This document shows positions 8,232-17,942 of a stretch of DNA of 64,000 bases, in pieces. This stretch comes from CAYVUV01 sp964455095 (GTDB lineage: Bacteria; Desulfobacterota; Binatia; HRBIN30; CADEER01). A program made the position numbers and the translations under genes. Every line of letters starts with the position of its first letter. Within the stretch, counting starts at the first letter, position 1. The DNA lies in assembly GCA_964455095.1 (NCBI GenBank), contig CAYVUV010000114.1:1-64000 (forward strand). Direction: 5' to 3'. The notes below the pieces were generated by a model. The model worked only from the letters and a program-made list of their open reading frames with translations. It did not search any database and was not told the DNA's origin.

Positions 8232-9068
8232 ATGAGCGAGATTGCAGGACGGCACGCATTGGTCACGGGTGGGGCGAGCGGCATCGGCCGTCTCATGGCG
8301 CGGAAGCTCGCGGCGTTGGGGGCGCGGGTGACGATCTGGGACATCAACCAGACCAACCTCGACGCGGTGGTGGCCGAGCTCGGCGCGCTGGCCGGCGGCA
8401 AGGCGCAGGGGTTCATCTGCGACGTGTCGAACCGCGAGCAGGTCTACGCCCGCGCGGCGGAGACCACGGCGGCCATGGGGCCGGTCGACATTCTGATCAA
8501 CAACGCCGGCATCGTCAGCGGCAAGGATTTCCTCGACCTGCCGGACGAGAAGATCGAGGCGACGTTCGATATCAACGTGCTGGCGCTGTTCTGGACCGGC
8601 AAGGCGTTTCTGCCGTCGATGATCGAGCGCAACCGCGGGCACATCGTCACCATTGCCTCGGCCTCGGGTCTGATCGGCGTCGCGCGCCTGGCCGACTACA
8701 GCGCCAGCAAGTGGGCCGCGATCGGATTCGACGAGTCGCTGCGCGTCGAGCTGCGCAAGTCGGCGCCGGGGATCGTGACGACGGTGGTCTGTCCCTACTA
8801 CATCAACACCGGCATGTTTCGCGGCGTGAAATCGCGCTTCCCCTTCCTGCTGCCGATCCTGGACGAAAATACCGCCGCCGAGCGCATCGTGCATGCGATC
8901 CGGACGAGCAAGCGGCGGCTGATCATGCCCTGGCTCTGCTACCTGGTACCGGTCATTCGCTTTCTCCCGGTCGGCCTGTTCGACTGGGTGGCGAACTTTC
9001 TCGGCGTCAATACGTCGATGGACGAGTTCGTCGGCCGCAGCCACCCAGCGCCGCCGCCGCGGCCCTGA
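8232..9068 (+). CDS. short-chain dehydrogenase/reductase
   Basis: 278 residues from ATG 8232. Classical SDR signatures are complete: cofactor glycine motif TGGASGIG (about residues 11-18), acidic D at the end of beta2 (WDIN, favouring NAD), NNAG, the catalytic Ser in IASAS and YSASK. The hydrophobic C-terminal extension (LCYLVPVIRFLPVGLFDWVANFLG) resembles membrane-associated retinol dehydrogenase or 17-beta-HSD11-like enzymes, pointing to a hydrophobic substrate. A Pro-rich tail (PAPPPRP) ends it. Function beyond alcohol/ketone oxidoreduction of lipids is not deducible. Confidence 0.9.
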   Translation: MSEIAGRHALVTGGASGIGRLMARKLAALGARVTIWDINQTNLDAVVAELGALAGGKAQGFICDVSNREQVYARAAETTAAMGPVDILINNAGIVSGKDFLDLPDEKIEATFDINVLALFWTGKAFLPSMIERNRGHIVTIASASGLIGVARLADYSASKWAAIGFDESLRVELRKSAPGIVTTVVCPYYINTGMFRGVKSRFPFLLPILDENTAAERIVHAIRTSKRRLIMPWLCYLVPVIRFLPVGLFDWVANFLGVNTSMDEFVGRSHPAPPPRP

Positions 9069-9081
9069 CGTCGCCGCGGCG

Positions 9082-9408
9082 TCACTCGAACGTGCAGAGG
9101 TATTCGGCGATCCCCGCGTCGACGGCGATGTCGAATGACGAGCGCCCCGGCACGCGAAAGAAGCTGCCGGCTTCGTAGGTCTGCCAGCTCGCCTCCCCGC
9201 TGACCCGCACGCGGCAGCTGCCGGCGATGATGTCCATGCGCTCCGGGGCCTCGGTGTTGAACGTGAACGACCCCGGATAGATCAACCCGATGGTGCGCCG
9301 CCGGGCGCCGTCGGTGACGGTACGGCTCACCACCTTGCCGTCGAAATACCCGTTGGCCTTGCACGCCACGGTGACGTTTTCGATCCGTTCGATGGGTGTC
9401 TCGGTCAT
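9082..9408 (-). CDS. ppnP: pyrimidine/purine nucleoside phosphorylase (PpnP, DUF1255)
   Basis: 108-residue single-domain cupin, close to the family's usual length (about 95-105). Characteristic segments are NVTVACKANGYFDGKVVSRTV, the IGLIYPGSFTFNTEAPERMDI block and YEAGSFFRVPGRSSFDI. PpnP cleaves nucleosides with phosphate to base plus ribose-1-phosphate. The start at the ATG complementary to 9406-9408 is supported by GGAGGAGG just upstream; the frame stays open further upstream but that part lacks family similarity. It converges on the SDR gene with a 13-bp gap. Confidence 0.88.
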   Translation of the reverse strand: MTETPIERIENVTVACKANGYFDGKVVSRTVTDGARRRTIGLIYPGSFTFNTEAPERMDIIAGSCRVRVSGEASWQTYEAGSFFRVPGRSSFDIAVDAGIAEYLCTFE

Positions 9409-9622
9409 GCCTCCTCCTGCGCCTGACCATGGCGGAGCGCGCCGGCCCCGGTCAAGGCGGCCGGTTCCGGACGGCGCGAAATGTAATCCATACGCGTCGA
9501 TTGTAAAACCCTCCAGCCGGTACAGACGGCGCTGCGAAAACGCACGTCGGCGCTGGCAGCGCCGACTGGCCCGGGGAGTGCTCCGCAAGATCCGCGGAAA
9601 CACTGAAACCAGGAGGTGTGGT

Positions 9623-10375
9623 ATGAACCAAAGACTAGTCGGACTGACGTTTGTGGGCATCTGTCTGTGTCTGGCGGCCGTTGTGAGCCCCGCTCTCGCA
9701 GACTCGCTCAGCGGCGACCTGGTGGTCACCAATTCGGCGACGCGCCAGTTCAGGCTCGTCGATCGGCCGGGTTCGTACACCGCGCCGGCGGGCACCGATC
9801 TTGAGACACTCGATGGGCGCAGGGTGGAGGTCGAGCTGTCGTCGAACGGCAGCGTTCTGTCCGTCGTCGATGCACCCAAGGCCGTCGAGCCCGTGGTCCA
9901 CGGTTGGTCGACGGTGCGCGGGCAGGTCGAAGCCGTCGATAGCATCAACGGGACGTTCACCATCCGAGGTGACGACCAGACCTATCGCGCCCCCGGCAAG
10001 GACGTCACACCCTATGTCGGCAAGACGGTCGAGTTGAAGCTGGACGAGAATGAGCGCGTCGTCGACATCGACCTCATCAGCAGCGCGGTGCCGGTGCAGC
10101 CGATCGCCGCGACCTGCGACTACCGCGGGCAGAGCTACTCCGGCGGCGCGGCTGTGTGCCAGGCCGGAACTCAGTATCGCTGCGATGGGATGCGCTGGGT
10201 GAGTCTCGGCACGACCTGCGTGCCGCCGCCGGGCGACACCGCGGCGGCGGCCAGCCCGCGCCCGTGCGCAGTGGGCGGCGCCACGGTCGCCAGCGGCTCC
10301 AGCGTGTGCCGCGATGGCGTGAAGTCGCGCTGCGACGACGGGCTCTGGATCAACGTCGGCACGGCGTGCCGCTGA
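9623..10375 (+). CDS. secreted protein with two DUF1496-like Cys motifs
   Basis: 250 residues; ATG 9623 follows a near-perfect AGGAGG at the right distance. The signal peptide is MNQRLVGLTFVGICLCLAAV with cleavage around ALA|D. Two copies of a beta-rich motif follow (LETLDGRRVEVELSSNGSVLSVVDA and VTPYVGKTVELKLDENERVVDIDLI). At the C-terminus are two copies of a Cys unit, CDYRGQSYSGGAAVCQAG...C...C and CAVGGATVASGSSVCRDG...C...C. The first resembles DUF1496. Periplasmic or extracellular, function unknown; the paired architecture suggests internal duplication. Confidence 0.65.
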   Translation: MNQRLVGLTFVGICLCLAAVVSPALADSLSGDLVVTNSATRQFRLVDRPGSYTAPAGTDLETLDGRRVEVELSSNGSVLSVVDAPKAVEPVVHGWSTVRGQVEAVDSINGTFTIRGDDQTYRAPGKDVTPYVGKTVELKLDENERVVDIDLISSAVPVQPIAATCDYRGQSYSGGAAVCQAGTQYRCDGMRWVSLGTTCVPPPGDTAAAASPRPCAVGGATVASGSSVCRDGVKSRCDDGLWINVGTACR

Positions 10376-10428
10376 GGCGGGCCGCGGCGCGTTGATTCGC
10401 GCCGGCGCGGATCGCATAGTGCGGCGCG

Positions 10429-11232
10429 ATGCGCTGCGCTCTTGCGGTCCGCGTGATGCTGTTCGGCTTGTGGTTGAGTCATCCGGCGAGTGCAACACCG
10501 CCGGCTGCGCACTACCTGATCGACTTCGACGCCCGCTCCGACCCCAGCGTTCCGTCAGCAACCATCAGTCACCTGAGCGTGCTCAATCCCGGCGCGACCG
10601 AGGCGCCGTTGGCGATCACGGTCTACTTCGAGGATCGTGAGCCGACACGGTTCGAAGCCAGTGTGCCGCCATTTGGGACGTACCAGAGCGCTGCGAGCAA
10701 TTGGCCGGTAGGCTCGAATCGCCGCTTCGCGCTCAAGGTGGAGAGCGCGCAGATGGTGGCCTGTCAGGCCACCATCGGTTGGACCAACACGGGGAACGAT
10801 TACTCGCCGCAGGCGCGCACCACTTCGCGGCGCGGCGGTGTGCGCGAGGCGGGCAAGTCGTACATGGCGGTGCAGAGTCTGGCGCGCGAGTGGTTCGTCG
10901 CCGACGGCTTCAGCATCGACAACCCGGAGCAGCTCTGGCTGCGCGAGGCGGAGTGGGCGGTGATGCTCAACCCGGGCGACGCGCCGGCGCAGGTAACCAT
11001 GACGATCTACGCCGGCCGCCGCGACGAGCGCGAGCCGATCCGCATCCCGCCGCGTCGACTGCTGTGGTTGCCGATGCGCTCCGTGGTCGGCGCCAACGCG
11101 CGCTACGGCGCCGGGTTTCGCAGCGATCAACCGATCGCGGTGCAGTGGTTGCGCGAGGTGAAGTGGCACGATTCGGAAGAGGTCATGGTGTTCTGGTCGG
11201 TCCCGGCGGTCCCCGGCGCGTCCGCACCATGA
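10429..11232 (+). CDS. secreted protein with two ASRT-like beta-sandwich repeats
   Basis: 267 residues with a signal peptide (VRVMLFGLWLSHPASA|TPP). Two halves share a pattern: a strand ending in LNPG, then a strand with YFEDREP or YAGRRDE, then a turn and a short strand, then a hydrophobic strand with a promoter of W (HLSVLNPGATEAPLAITVYF; WAVMLNPGDAPAQVTMTIYA). This resembles the sensory-rhodopsin-transducer (ASRT, PF07100) fold, although known members are cytoplasmic and single-domain. No rhodopsin gene is in the window. The role is unknown; the exported double version is unusual. Moderate fold assignment, low functional confidence. Confidence 0.55.
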   Translation: MRCALAVRVMLFGLWLSHPASATPPAAHYLIDFDARSDPSVPSATISHLSVLNPGATEAPLAITVYFEDREPTRFEASVPPFGTYQSAASNWPVGSNRRFALKVESAQMVACQATIGWTNTGNDYSPQARTTSRRGGVREAGKSYMAVQSLAREWFVADGFSIDNPEQLWLREAEWAVMLNPGDAPAQVTMTIYAGRRDEREPIRIPPRRLLWLPMRSVVGANARYGAGFRSDQPIAVQWLREVKWHDSEEVMVFWSVPAVPGASAP

Positions 11233-11290
11233 GCCGGGCCACGCCCGCATCCGCTTGCCATCCGGGCGCGCCGCGCTAATCTGCGCCGCG

Positions 11291-12082
11291 ATGTCCGACG
11301 CCCTCTTCAATTTGGACGGCGACTTCTACCTGCCCAGCGAGTTGGCGCGCGGCCCCTGGTCTCCCGAGGCGCAGCACGGCGGCGCGCCCGCGGCGCTGTT
11401 GGCGCGGGCGGTCGAGCGCGTCGACGGCGGCGAGTCGATGTTCGTCGCGCGGCTGACCATCGAGTTGTTGCGGCCGGTGCCGATCGCGCCGCTGGCGGTG
11501 CGCACGCGCCTGCTGCGCCCGGGCCGCAAGGTGCAGCTGGTCGAAGCATCCCTGCTGAGCGGCGATGTCGAGGTGGCGCGCTGCACCGGATTGCGCGTAC
11601 GGCGCACCGCGATCGAGCTGCCAGCGAACCTGCCGCAGCTGACCCCGCCTCCGCCGCCGGAGCGCGGCGAGTCGGGCGCGCCGCCGTGGGCCGCGACGGT
11701 CACGTATCGCGCCTTTCACAGCCATGGCGTCGAGCACCGTTTCGTCGCCGGCAGCTTCGCCGCGGTGGGCCCGGCCACCGACTGGATCCGGCTGCGTGTA
11801 CCGGTGGTAGCGGGAGAGGAAGCGTCGCCGCTGTGCCGGGTGGCCGCGGCGGCGGACTTCGGCAACGGCGTCAGCTGGGTGGTGGACCGACGCGACGGCT
11901 ACAGCTTCATCAACCCCGACCTGACCATCTACCTGCATCGTCTGCCGGAGACGGAGTGGGTGTGCCTCGACGCCACCACCATCGTGCAGGCGCACGGCGT
12001 CGGCCTCGCCGAGAGCCTGCTCTTCGACGAGCGCGGCCCCATCGGGCGCTCGGTGCAAAGCCTGCTGATCGAACGCGCCTAG
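11291..12082 (+). CDS. acyl-CoA thioesterase-like double-hotdog protein
   Basis: 263 residues from ATG 11291. The first hotdog contains GDFYLPSELARGPWSPEAQHGGAPAALLARAVE and a second follows after the Pro-rich linker LTPPPPPERGES. This matches the thioesterase-like superfamily (TesB-type, PF13622) seen in lipid-degrading actinobacteria and proteobacteria. Expected to hydrolyse acyl-CoA, probably medium/long or branched. The active Asp/Gln/Thr set of TesB is not certain by eye. It lies alone between a secreted protein gene and a hairpin at 12091-12105. Confidence 0.75.
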   Translation: MSDALFNLDGDFYLPSELARGPWSPEAQHGGAPAALLARAVERVDGGESMFVARLTIELLRPVPIAPLAVRTRLLRPGRKVQLVEASLLSGDVEVARCTGLRVRRTAIELPANLPQLTPPPPPERGESGAPPWAATVTYRAFHSHGVEHRFVAGSFAAVGPATDWIRLRVPVVAGEEASPLCRVAAAADFGNGVSWVVDRRDGYSFINPDLTIYLHRLPETEWVCLDATTIVQAHGVGLAESLLFDERGPIGRSVQSLLIERA

Positions 12083-12090
12083 TCTGGCTT

Positions 12091-12105
12091 CGCCCCGAAG
12101 GGGCG
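12091..12105 (+). terminator. hairpin downstream of the thioesterase gene
   Basis: Perfect 6-bp GC stem CGCCCC/GGGGCG with a three-base loop, starting 9 bp after the stop codon. There is no U-tract, so it is either an atypical terminator or an RNA-stabilising structure. Confidence 0.4.
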
Positions 12106-12219
12106 CGTGCGGCCCATTAACGCCGTGGCGTTGAGTCGCTCGCGCAGGATGTGTCGCGACGAGCAGGCGAGTTCATGCGGGTCGGCTCCAACGGCCTGCT
12201 CGGCCCGCGTCGTGCCGAC

Positions 12220-12364
12220 GTACACGTACTCGTACGCGTACCCGGACCGGTTGTTGCGTGGCCACGCGAACGCTGCCGCAACATGGGTGGTGCTGGTTCA
12301 TGAGCAGGCGCGCCCCTCGTGTACGAGTACGAGTACGTGTACCACTGCGCTGTGTACGTGTACG
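12220..12364. repeat. GTAC-rich inverted repeat
   Basis: Arm 12220-12241 (GTACACGTACTCGTACGCG...) matches the reverse complement of 12321-12342 at 21 of 22 positions. A third shorter GTGTACGTGTAC copy sits at 12352-12363. About 79 bp separate the arms. Each arm is itself built of GTAC tetramers and therefore locally palindromic, so several alternative hairpins or a cruciform are possible. It lies between convergent genes. Confidence 0.7.
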
Positions 12365-12412
12365 GATCACGTTGCCGAACTCACTCGTATCGAACCTCGA
12401 GACTGGCCCTGT

Positions 12413-13252
12413 CTAGCGCGTCAGGGCGCCGATCTGTTCGACGACGGCGAGCGCGTCCGCCTCGGATGCGGTCGGGCGGGCGAAGATCAAGCGGTGGCAG
12501 CCGAGGTCGGCGTAGCGCGCGACAGTGTCGCGGCTGATCTTGGCGGCGGGTGTGACGCTGATCTCGAGCGGGCCGAGGTGTGCGGGACGTCCGTGCTCGC
12601 GCTCGGCGGCGCGCAGTCCGTCCAGGCAGTGGGCGGTGGCACCGGCGTCGAGTCCGAACCCGTACCATCCCGAGGCGTGGCGCACGGCGCGGCGCAGAGC
12701 CTCCGGCGCGTGGCCGCCCATGACGATCGGCGGGTGCGGCTGCTGCGCGGGCCGGGGAAAGGCCTGGATGCCGGCGAAGTGGACGAAGCGCCCGTCGTAG
12801 GCTGGCTTGGCTTGGGTCCAGAGCGCCAGGATGGCTTCGAGGTAGTCGATCGTGCGAGCGCTCTTGTGATCGAAGGGGATCCCGAGCGCATCGAACTCCG
12901 GTTTCAGGTAACCCGAGCCGATGCCGAAAATGAGGCGCCCCTTCGAAACCACGTCGAGACTCGCCAGCTCCTTGGCGAGCACGACCGGGTTGCGCTGCGG
13001 CAGGATGATGATGCCGGTACCGAGGCGAATGGTCGTCGTGGCGGCGGCGACCCAGGTGAGCGCCACGGCGGGATCGAGAAACGGGACCTCCGGCGGCGAC
13101 GGCGACGGCGGCGCCTGTGGGTCCGGCAGTACGACGTGCTCGCCCGTCCACACGGACTCGAGCCCGGCGGCCTCGGCCGCGCGCGCCACACGCTGCGCGA
13201 CCCCAGGGTCGGCGCAGGCTCCGAAGTTGATGCCGAAGTATGCGAGCTTCAT
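12413..13252 (-). CDS. LLM-class (F420-dependent) oxidoreductase
   Basis: 279 residues with the luciferase-like monooxygenase TIM barrel. Markers are the N-terminal MKLAYFGINFG strand, GLESVWTGEHVVLP, the IRLGTGIIILPQRNPVVLAKELASLD block and GRLIFGIGSGY. These are hallmarks of the TIGR03619-type F420-dependent subgroup common in mycobacteria. Likely oxidises or reduces a hydrophobic substrate using F420; direct evidence for the cofactor is lacking. It begins 19 bp downstream of the P450 gene stop and is probably co-transcribed with it. Confidence 0.85.
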   Translation of the reverse strand: MKLAYFGINFGACADPGVAQRVARAAEAAGLESVWTGEHVVLPDPQAPPSPSPPEVPFLDPAVALTWVAAATTTIRLGTGIIILPQRNPVVLAKELASLDVVSKGRLIFGIGSGYLKPEFDALGIPFDHKSARTIDYLEAILALWTQAKPAYDGRFVHFAGIQAFPRPAQQPHPPIVMGGHAPEALRRAVRHASGWYGFGLDAGATAHCLDGLRAAEREHGRPAHLGPLEISVTPAAKISRDTVARYADLGCHRLIFARPTASEADALAVVEQIGALTR

Positions 13253-13271
13253 GAGAGCGGCCCTGGGATCG

Positions 13272-14687
13272 TCAATGCGCCCTGCGCCGCGCTGTCATCG
13301 GCACGCCGTGTCGCGGGCGCAACGTCAGGATGGGATCGGGCTCGACGCGGTGGCCGGGGATGCCGTCGAGCTGGAACTGCTGCGCGATGGTGGCGAGCAG
13401 GAGCTGGCCTTCCATGGTCGCGAACTGCCGCCCGACGCAGCCGCGCGGCCCGCCGCCGAACGGGAAGTAGGCGAAGTCGGGCCGCGCGGCGCAGCGCGCG
13501 GGTGTGAAGCGCTCCGGGTCGAACTCATCCGGACGCTCCCAGAACGCCGGGTGGCGGTGCGTGACGTAGGGGCTCAGCGTGATCACCGTGTTGCGCGGCA
13601 CGCGCACACCGCCGACCTCGTCGTCGGCGTGCGCCTGACGGGCCGTCGCCCACGCTGGCGGGTAGAGCCGCAGCGCCTCGTCGAGCACCATGCGGGTGTA
13701 AGACAGATCGGGCAGATCGCTCATGCGCGCCGGCCGTGTGCCGAGCACCTCGTCGACTTCGCGAAAGAGCCGGGCGCGCGCCTCCGCATGCTGCGACAAG
13801 AGATACCACGACCACGACAGCGCGACGGCCGTCGTCTCGTGTCCGGCGACCAGAAACGTGACCGCTTCGTCGCGCAGCTGGCGATCGTTCATCGCCTGGT
13901 TGGTTTCGGCATCGCGCGCCGCGATGAGCATGCCGAGCAGATCGTGTCGCTCGCGGTTGTCGCGGCGGCGCGCCTCGATGATCTTCCACACCACGCGGTC
14001 GATCCCCGCCACGGCGCGCCGGCCGGCGCGATTGGCGTGCGTCGGGACGATCAACGGCGGCGTGAACATATGGTTGGTGAGATGGTTGGCGTACACCATC
14101 GCCTCGCTCACCGCGGCGCAGAACTCCGCCTTGTCCTCGCCCAGGTCGGCGCCGAAGAGCGCCTGCGCGACGATGTCGAGCGTCAGCGTCGACATCTCCG
14201 CGGCGATGTCGAGCGAGAGCTCCGCGGCGCCGCGGCCGCGCCAGCGCTCGAGCATCTCGGCGGTCGTGCGCACCATCATGTCGCCCAGCGCCGCGATGCG
14301 GTCGCGGTGGAAGGCGGGCTGGACCAGTTGCCGCTGGCGCCGCCACAGGTCGCCGTCGCTGAAGACCAGGCCCTCGCCGGCGATGCGCTTGAGCTTGCCG
14401 AAGATGACGCCCTTCCAGTAGTTGTGGTGGTTCTCCTGCAGGATGTGCTTGACGTCGAGCGGGTGGACGAAGAAGAAGCTCGTCCACGGTGGTGCGTGCA
14501 TGCGCACGACGTCGCCGTGCTGCTGCCAGGCGTCGAACAGGAAGGCGAGCGGATCGCGGCGGATGGCGGCGTAGAGGCCGAAGGGCGTGCGGTAGCGCGG
14601 ACCGCCGGGCGGTGCGTCGCGGCGAGCCCGGCTGCGGTCAGCCGGATCGGTGGCTGGAACGGAGCGCTGCAGGCCTGGACTCGCCAT
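13272..14687 (-). CDS. cytochrome P450
   Basis: 471 residues. The start MASPGLQRS is selected because AAGGAGG lies at good spacing upstream, although the frame is open further. Motifs: I-helix FLVAGHETTAVALSW (oxygen-activating AGxETT), K-helix EALRLYP (ExxR), and the haem loop FPFGGGPRGCVGR with C417 as the thiolate ligand. The pattern (no N-terminal membrane anchor, AGHETT) resembles bacterial CYP102-like or CYP4-like fatty-acid, alkane or terpenoid hydroxylases. Redox partners are not encoded nearby. It heads a likely two-gene operon with the LLM oxidoreductase. Confidence 0.93.
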   Translation of the reverse strand: MASPGLQRSVPATDPADRSRARRDAPPGGPRYRTPFGLYAAIRRDPLAFLFDAWQQHGDVVRMHAPPWTSFFFVHPLDVKHILQENHHNYWKGVIFGKLKRIAGEGLVFSDGDLWRRQRQLVQPAFHRDRIAALGDMMVRTTAEMLERWRGRGAAELSLDIAAEMSTLTLDIVAQALFGADLGEDKAEFCAAVSEAMVYANHLTNHMFTPPLIVPTHANRAGRRAVAGIDRVVWKIIEARRRDNRERHDLLGMLIAARDAETNQAMNDRQLRDEAVTFLVAGHETTAVALSWSWYLLSQHAEARARLFREVDEVLGTRPARMSDLPDLSYTRMVLDEALRLYPPAWATARQAHADDEVGGVRVPRNTVITLSPYVTHRHPAFWERPDEFDPERFTPARCAARPDFAYFPFGGGPRGCVGRQFATMEGQLLLATIAQQFQLDGIPGHRVEPDPILTLRPRHGVPMTARRRAH

Positions 14688-14812
14688 GCTGACCTCCTTG
14701 CCCGTGGTGTGGCGGGCTCGTCTTGCGGGACGAGCTCTCCGACTACCACGTGGCGTGAGTGAGATCGAGGCAGCCGAGGGCACGGGCGGCGAGGAGCCGC
14801 CCGCCCGGAAGA

Positions 14813-16051
<1,239 letters not shown>

Positions 16052-16315
16052 CTTGCTCCAGAGGTTGTGACGACGCGGGACGCCGCCGGGATGGCGGCGA
16101 AACGAGCTGGCGGCCTTGGAGCGTTCGAAGCGTGGGGCTTCGAGGTGCGTACAAGGGGGCAGGAGAGAGGCGTCGTAGTGTGTTGCCTTCCCTATCGCCG
16201 GCTCAGACCACGTGCACTCACTCTGGCAGGGGACCGTATCGGCGTGCGGGTGTCAGTTGCCTACTTATTGCACAATCGGTGAGCAATAGCGAGGTGGGTG
16301 CTGGTCTGAACGGGG

Positions 16316-16705
16316 TCAGGCGACCGACAGAGGCCGCGCCCGACGGCGCCGCGCCGCCTGCTCCCACTGCCGAAAACGCGCCAGGTCGGTGCGGATCGCG
16401 TTGACGACGAAGGCGATGACCGAGATGTCGTCGAGGTAGCCGATGCCCAGCAGGGCGTCGGGGATCAGATCGATCGGGTTGACGAAGTAGGCGAGGGCGC
16501 CGAGGGCGGCGGCGATACTGCGCCAGGGGATCTCGCGGTATTCGCCCTTGGCCCAGCGCGTGACGAGACGGGCGAGGGCGAGGGTGTCGTCCAAGACGCC
16601 GCGCAGCGCCCCGGCCTGGGCGCGGGCTTTGCGCAGGGCTGCGCCGGCGGTGTCCAGTGCCTCGCGCGACACGGGTGGGCGGCGCAGCCGCCGGTCGGGA
16701 GTCAT
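16316..16705 (-). CDS. DUF1232 (YkvA-type) small membrane protein
   Basis: About 129 residues if started at the Met whose complement is 16703-16705; no Shine-Dalgarno is evident and a longer form to 16870 is possible. The central ALAYFVNPIDLIPDALLGIGYLDDISVIAFVVNAI segment (PIDLIPD motif) is the DUF1232 signature, with a likely membrane-associated hairpin. Function of the family is unknown. It is divergent from the secreted protein gene at 16869. Confidence 0.75.
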   Translation of the reverse strand: MTPDRRLRRPPVSREALDTAGAALRKARAQAGALRGVLDDTLALARLVTRWAKGEYREIPWRSIAAALGALAYFVNPIDLIPDALLGIGYLDDISVIAFVVNAIRTDLARFRQWEQAARRRRARPLSVA

Positions 16706-16868
16706 CGGAGGGAATCTTGGCACTCGCCGGCCGCGAGCGTCAATGGGGCTCCGGCGAACTGGCTTGATGTGATCTTGCAATAATTGCCGGGCGCGGTGCA
16801 TCTCAGAGACAGCCGCCCAGGGGAGACCTTCCAAGGGGGAAGGGTCGCGGCGGAGATCGGGGGGAACC

Positions 16869-17918
16869 ATGCGTCACAAGGGGATGTCGCCGGCGGCCGC
16901 GATCGCGGCGCTGCTGTGCGGGCCGCTCGCTGCCGCCGCGCAGCCGGTGCACGATGTCGCGGCCTCGCTGCTGGTCTTTCCCAAGGTGATCGCCGACGGC
17001 ACGCGCGACACGATCATCCAGATCGGCAACGTGTCGAACTCCCTGCTGTTCGCGTCGTGCTGGTACGTCAACGGCGCGCTCTCGTCTCCGGAGCTGCCGC
17101 CCGGTCCGTTCAACCCACCGCTCTGCACCGTGGCCGAGTTCCGCATCGCGTTGACCGCGCAGCAGCCGACGCACTGGTTGGCCTCGTCGGGTCGGTTGGC
17201 GGGGGGCAGCGAGCCCCCGTGCTCACCGACCCACTTGAACTGCAGCGGTGCGGGCATCGATCCAGGATCGGTGCCGCCGGCATCGGAGTTCAGCGGTCAC
17301 CTGCTCTGTCTCGAAACCGATGCGGCCGGCGAGCCGTTCAGCGGCAACCACCTGAACGGCGATGCGACCGTCAAGGAGCTGACCAGCGGCGACGTGACGC
17401 GCTACAGCGCGGTGGGGCTGCTCGGGTTGGAGACCAACAACGGCGATGCCGTGCTCGAGCTCGGCACCGAGTACTCGAGCTGCCCGCAGAGCTGGTCTTT
17501 CGCGCACAGCGCGGAGGGGGCGGAGGATCCGATGGCGGGGCCGGGCTCGACGATCGCGACGCGGGTGACCGTCGTACCGTGCGCGCAGAACCTGGCTGAC
17601 CAACTCGCATCCACCGTGACGCTGTCGCTGCAAGTGACGAACGAGTTCGAGTCGGTGTTCACGACCAGTGCACAGGTGACGTGCTGGGGCGATGTGCCAC
17701 TGGCCGCCATCTCGCCGGTGTTCGACGCCGCGTCCCTGGGTACGCCGACGGCGCGCACCCGCATCGGTTCCATCGCCTCGACCCCGGGGATCTTCGTGGC
17801 GGCAGAGGAGGTGCGCGACTCGGGTGGTGCCGCGCCCGTCCACGCGGCGGCGGCGGCGAATCTCCACGTCGAAGGCGCCCGCCCGCCGGGCGATCAGCTG
17901 CTGATCCCGACGCTCTGA
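16869..17918 (+). CDS. secreted hypothetical protein, paralogue A
   Basis: 349 residues with signal peptide (AIAALLCGPLAAAAQ|PVH). GGGGG lies just upstream of the ATG. The mature protein has alternating beta segments with Cys pairs (ASCWYVNG, PPLCTVAEF, CSPTHLNC, LLCLETDA, SSCPQSW, VVPCAQN, QVTCWGD). Several blocks recur in the next gene: LTAxQPxxWxAS, RYxAVGxL, Ex-YxSCP and xxFNEFE, showing a tandem duplication. No enzyme motif is visible; a surface or periplasmic beta-sandwich role is plausible. Confidence 0.7.
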   Translation: MRHKGMSPAAAIAALLCGPLAAAAQPVHDVAASLLVFPKVIADGTRDTIIQIGNVSNSLLFASCWYVNGALSSPELPPGPFNPPLCTVAEFRIALTAQQPTHWLASSGRLAGGSEPPCSPTHLNCSGAGIDPGSVPPASEFSGHLLCLETDAAGEPFSGNHLNGDATVKELTSGDVTRYSAVGLLGLETNNGDAVLELGTEYSSCPQSWSFAHSAEGAEDPMAGPGSTIATRVTVVPCAQNLADQLASTVTLSLQVTNEFESVFTTSAQVTCWGDVPLAAISPVFDAASLGTPTARTRIGSIASTPGIFVAAEEVRDSGGAAPVHAAAAANLHVEGARPPGDQLLIPTL

Positions 17919-17942
17919 GCGATGCGAGAACGGAGAGATACG

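Larger units (their letters stand above)
12083..12412. other. non-coding stretch with GTAC-rich inverted repeats
   Basis: 330 bp lacking a supportable gene; the frames that cross it translate to Arg-Thr or Val-Arg dipeptide repeats. Besides the hairpin at 12091 it contains the inverted GTAC array annotated separately. Confidence 0.6.

Noticed and set aside
12107..13507. 466-residue plus-strand frame over the LLM gene
   Set aside because: Composition is shadow-like and the minus strand has a clear LLM oxidoreductase.
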